The notes under the pieces were generated by a model. The model was not told where the DNA came from, did no database searches, and was given only the letters and a program-made list of their open reading frames with translations. Below, in pieces: positions 31,063 to 32,312 of a stretch of DNA of 32,312 bases. Made by a program: the position numbers and the translations under genes. Each line of letters opens with the position of its first letter. The first letter of the stretch is position 1. The stretch comes from Lysobacterales bacterium (GTDB lineage: Bacteria > Pseudomonadota > Gammaproteobacteria > Steroidobacterales > Steroidobacteraceae), in NCBI GenBank assembly GCA_003819815.1, contig RPQJ01000030.1, forward strand, positions 1 to 32,312. Direction: 5' to 3'.

Positions 31063-31833
31063 ATGCTCGGTTCGCTACCCGACGGCAGCCACGTGCTGGT
31101 GCAAGGCGCGAGCCGCGGCATCGGCCTCGAGTTCGTCCGGCAGTGCGCGGCCGATGCGCGGATCGCGACCGTCGTGGCCGCCTGCCGCAGGCCGATGGAG
31201 GCGTCGGACCTGCAGGCGCTCGCCGCACGCGATCCGCGCGTCCGCCCGGTCGCGCTCGACGTCACCGACGAGGCGAGCATCCGCTCGGCTGCGGCCGAGG
31301 TCGCGCGGATCGTTCCGCGGCTGCATCTCGTCGTCCAGTGCGCCGGCCTGCTGCACGATGCGGCCCGCGGGATCACCCCCGAGAAGCGGCTCGCGGACGT
31401 ACACGCGGATGCACTGCTCGCGAGCTTCGCCGTGAATGCGTGGGGCCCGCTGCTCGTCGCGAAGCACTTCGAGCGCTTGCTCGATCACCGCGAGCGTGCG
31501 ATCCATGCGAGCATCTCCGCACGCGTCGGCAGCATTGGCGACAACCGCCTCGGCGGCTGGTACGCGTACCGGGGTTCGAAGGCGGCCCAGAACATGTTCA
31601 CGAAGACGCTGGCCATCGAGTGGTCGCGCACGCGCAGGAACGTCATCTGCGTCGCACTGCATCCGGGCACGACCGACACCGACCTCTCGAATCCCTTCCA
31701 GGGCAACGTCGCGCCCGAGCGGCTCTTTTCGTCCGAGCGCACGGTGCGGCAGCTCCTCGGCGTCATCGACCGGCTGCAGCCTACGGACACGGGCAGGTTC
31801 CTCGCCTGGGACGGGACCGAGATCCCCTGGTGA
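31063..31833 (+). CDS. Short-chain dehydrogenase/reductase (C-factor/sniffer-like)
   Basis: A 256-residue SDR. The cofactor motif is VLVQGASRGIGLEFV, the acidic DVTD box follows about 45 residues later, and the active site comprises Ser in SISARVGS, Tyr and Lys in YRGSK, with NAWGPLLV carrying the conserved Asn. The insertion KAAQNMFTKTLAIEW and the HPGTTDTDLSNPF segment resemble the CsgA C-factor/sniffer subgroup of carbonyl reductases. It is probably an NADPH-dependent carbonyl reductase in the cytoplasm. Its stop overlaps the truC GTG (GTGA), so the two are coupled. Confidence 0.92.
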   Translation: MLGSLPDGSHVLVQGASRGIGLEFVRQCAADARIATVVAACRRPMEASDLQALAARDPRVRPVALDVTDEASIRSAAAEVARIVPRLHLVVQCAGLLHDAARGITPEKRLADVHADALLASFAVNAWGPLLVAKHFERLLDHRERAIHASISARVGSIGDNRLGGWYAYRGSKAAQNMFTKTLAIEWSRTRRNVICVALHPGTTDTDLSNPFQGNVAPERLFSSERTVRQLLGVIDRLQPTDTGRFLAWDGTEIPW

Positions 31834-32312
31834 CGACGCTCGATCTGCTCTACCGCGACGACTGGCTCGTCGTCGTCGACAAGCCCTCGGGCCTGCTGGT
31901 GCACCGCTCGCCGATCGACCGCCACGAGACTCGCTTCGCGGTGCAGGTGCTTCGCGACCAGCTCGGCCGACGCGTGTACCCGGTGCATCGCCTCGACAAG
32001 GGCACGTCCGGAGCGCTCGCCTTCGCGCTCGATCCGACGACGGCCGCCGCTCTCGTCGCGGCGTTCACGGGGCGCGAGGTGCAGAAGACGTACCTGGCCC
32101 TCGTACGCGGGTGGCCGGTGCCCGAGGGTGTGATCGACCATCCGCTCCGCGCGGTCGCGGATCGCTACGCACCGGCCGACGACGGCGAGCCGAAGCCCTC
32201 TGTGACGGCGTGGCGCACGCTCGCGACCGTCGAGCTGCCGCACCGCGTCGATCGGTATCCCACCTCGCGCTATGCGCTCGTCGAGCTGCGGCCCGAGGGC
32301 GGCCGGCGTCAC
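31830..32312 (+). CDS. truC: tRNA pseudouridine synthase C, 3' partial
   Basis: A GTG overlapping the SDR stop begins LLYRDDWLVVVDKPSGLLVHRS, followed by the RluA-family catalytic motif HRLDKGTSG with Asp56. The later segment VKTYLALVRG-like (QKTYLALVRGWP) and RYPTSRYALVELRPEGGR match TruC rather than RluA/C/D. In E. coli TruC makes pseudouridine 65 in certain tRNAs. The frame is open to the right edge (161 codons visible), so about a third of the gene lies outside. It was not in the ORF track because no stop is in the window. Confidence 0.93.
   Translation, partial: MTTLDLLYRDDWLVVVDKPSGLLVHRSPIDRHETRFAVQVLRDQLGRRVYPVHRLDKGTSGALAFALDPTTAAALVAAFTGREVQKTYLALVRGWPVPEGVIDHPLRAVADRYAPADDGEPKPSVTAWRTLATVELPHRVDRYPTSRYALVELRPEGGRRH

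Overview
The window is very GC-rich, densely coded chromosomal DNA. The gene content fits a gammaproteobacterium: RraA, an Fe(2+)-trafficking protein (YggX), MutY, DUF423/YgdD, a YobH-like protein, a YrbG-type antiporter, TruC and a Tat-exported HiPIP. HiPIP plus a TolB-like/TPR membrane protein and an ECF sigma cassette suggest a Xanthomonadales/Steroidobacter/Nevskia-like lineage; that placement is inference. I see no phage, transposase, CRISPR array, tRNA or rRNA. Both edges cut a gene: a metzincin protease on the left and truC on the right.

Layout. 1-4.2 kb (+): secreted metalloprotease, Tat-signal aldo/keto reductase, bacteriohemerythrin, FAD amine-oxidase-like protein. 4.2-5.2 kb (-): LPG-synthase-type membrane protein. 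5.4-7.2 kb (+): HiPIP (Fur-like box upstream, strong terminator downstream), Hsp20 behind a near-consensus sigma-32 promoter, RraA, YggX. 7.2-13.3 kb (-): a seven-gene run of ECF sigma, anti-sigma, DUF4097 protein, TolB/TPR protein, SRPBCC protein, MutY and DUF423, most of them overlapping or nearly so. 13.4-20.1 kb: crotonase (+), M20 amidohydrolase (-), YobH-like protein and a divergent gamma-glutamyltransferase relative (+), Ca/Na antiporter (-), VAT-1-like quinone oxidoreductase (+). 20.1-23.5 kb (-): TAP-type hydrolase followed by a NatA/NatB-like ABC exporter. 23.6-27.2 kb (+): rhomboid, esterase, patatin, second rhomboid. 27.7-32.3 kb: Rieske ferredoxin (-), OPT transporter (+), MEST-like hydrolase (-), SDR and truC (+).

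The only gene-free stretch over 300 bases (27162-27676) lies between two convergent genes. It holds three composite inverted repeats. Each has a related 51-54 nt core, predicted to fold into two small hairpins, between long arms (31-35 bp) that pair within a copy but mostly differ between copies. A compensatory base-pair change and a coordinated change in both hairpin loops argue for a selected structure. This is the most unusual thing in the window.

Expression signals follow a pattern. Isolated TANNNT -10 hexamers sit close to starts, and for three genes the spacing predicts leaderless mRNAs. Operons are tied together by 4-base ATGA or GTGA overlaps, with GTG starts at three of them.
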